Below, piece after piece: positions 5,276 to 5,386 of a stretch of 5,386 nucleotides of DNA. Origin of the DNA: JAHEDH01 sp965364515 (GTDB lineage: Bacteria; Actinomycetota; Acidimicrobiia; Spongiisociales; ZC4RG35); the NCBI GenBank assembly GCA_965364515.1, contig CBDTXZ010000206.1, forward strand, positions 1-5,386, in the 5' to 3' direction. The notes beneath the pieces are model-generated. The model worked only from the letters and a program-made list of their open reading frames with translations, searched no databases and was not told the DNA's origin. Each line of letters starts with the position of its first letter. Positions within the stretch are counted from its first letter, which is position 1. The position numbers and the translations under genes are program-made.

Positions 5276-5386
5276 ACGTCATCGCTTTAGCTGCATTTGT
5301 AGAGCGCCCGCAAGCTGATGTCTCAAATTGGCGCTGAAACAAGAATACCGCTCCTCGGCTCTCGATTCCAGCAACTCCGACGGATG
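5276..5386. other. Right-edge region with no supported gene
   Basis: This stretch is less GC-rich than the genes. On the minus strand one frame stays open from the window edge to a TGA at 5281-5279 (35 codons), but it uses many codons rare in this window (AGA, TTG, CTA, TGT, TCT) and about half its third positions are A or T, so it is probably not a normal host gene end. A minus-strand TATTCT at 5347-5342 fits the TANNNT pattern and could be the methyltransferase -10 box, giving a leader of roughly 140 nt that includes the hairpin. An ATG occupies the last three bases of the plus strand but cannot be judged. Confidence 0.3.

Noticed and set aside
5320..5359. The minus-strand CCGAGGAGCG near 5358-5349 resembles the core of the S-adenosylhomocysteine riboswitch, upstream of a methionine-cycle gene.
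   Set aside because: The CUCGG partner needed for the closing stem is not found downstream, and the following bases do not match the conserved GCUGC segment. Only the short GAGCG/CGCUC complement can be found.
5279..5386. A partial coding region entering from the right edge on the minus strand.
   Set aside because: The 35 codons use several codons rare in the other genes, have low third-position GC and show no recognisable motif. More sequence to the right would be needed to support a gene.

Overview
The window is GC-rich and gene-dense, with six complete genes and short intergenic gaps. The organism looks like a high-GC actinobacterium. The acyl-CoA ligase is of the FadD15 type familiar from mycobacteria. 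Three of the six genes lack a Shine-Dalgarno sequence and instead carry a TANNNT -10 box exactly 7 nt before the start codon, the layout of leaderless genes that are common in Actinobacteria. A group such as Acidimicrobiia is possible, but the sequence alone does not decide it. No RNA gene, insertion sequence, CRISPR array or phage gene was seen.

Layout from left to right: (1) a FadD15-like long-chain fatty acid-CoA ligase on the minus strand (16-1815); (2) a 73-bp divergent regulatory region holding a perfect 19-bp palindrome and a degenerate second copy centred 25 bp away; (3) a TetR-family regulator on the plus strand (1889-2446), likely controlling itself and the ligase; (4) a small MOSC-domain protein on the minus strand (2374-2877), whose 3' end runs antisense into the regulator's last 24 codons; (5) a 26-bp divergent gap containing the palindrome AGGGTATACCCT, which supplies a matching -10 box to both flanking genes; (6) an MmcQ/YjbR-family protein (2904-3257); (7) a DUF368/PopT-type polyprenyl-phosphate transporter (3294-4181), apparently from its own leaderless promoter; (8) only 3 bp further, tail to tail, a zinc-dependent homocysteine S-methyltransferase close to bacterial betaine-homocysteine methyltransferases (minus strand, 4185-5195); (9) about 190 bp of leader and edge sequence containing a strong hairpin.

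The regulator and ligase form one plausible unit: acyl-CoA formation controlled by a TetR protein that may sense a fatty acyl ligand. The MOSC and YjbR-like genes are tied together by their shared promoter rather than by a known pathway. PopT (cell-envelope lipid carrier recycling) and the methyltransferase (methionine regeneration) look like independent housekeeping genes. No gene cassette here looks like a new defence or biosynthetic system. The most interesting signals are regulatory: the symmetric bidirectional leaderless promoter and the paired operators.
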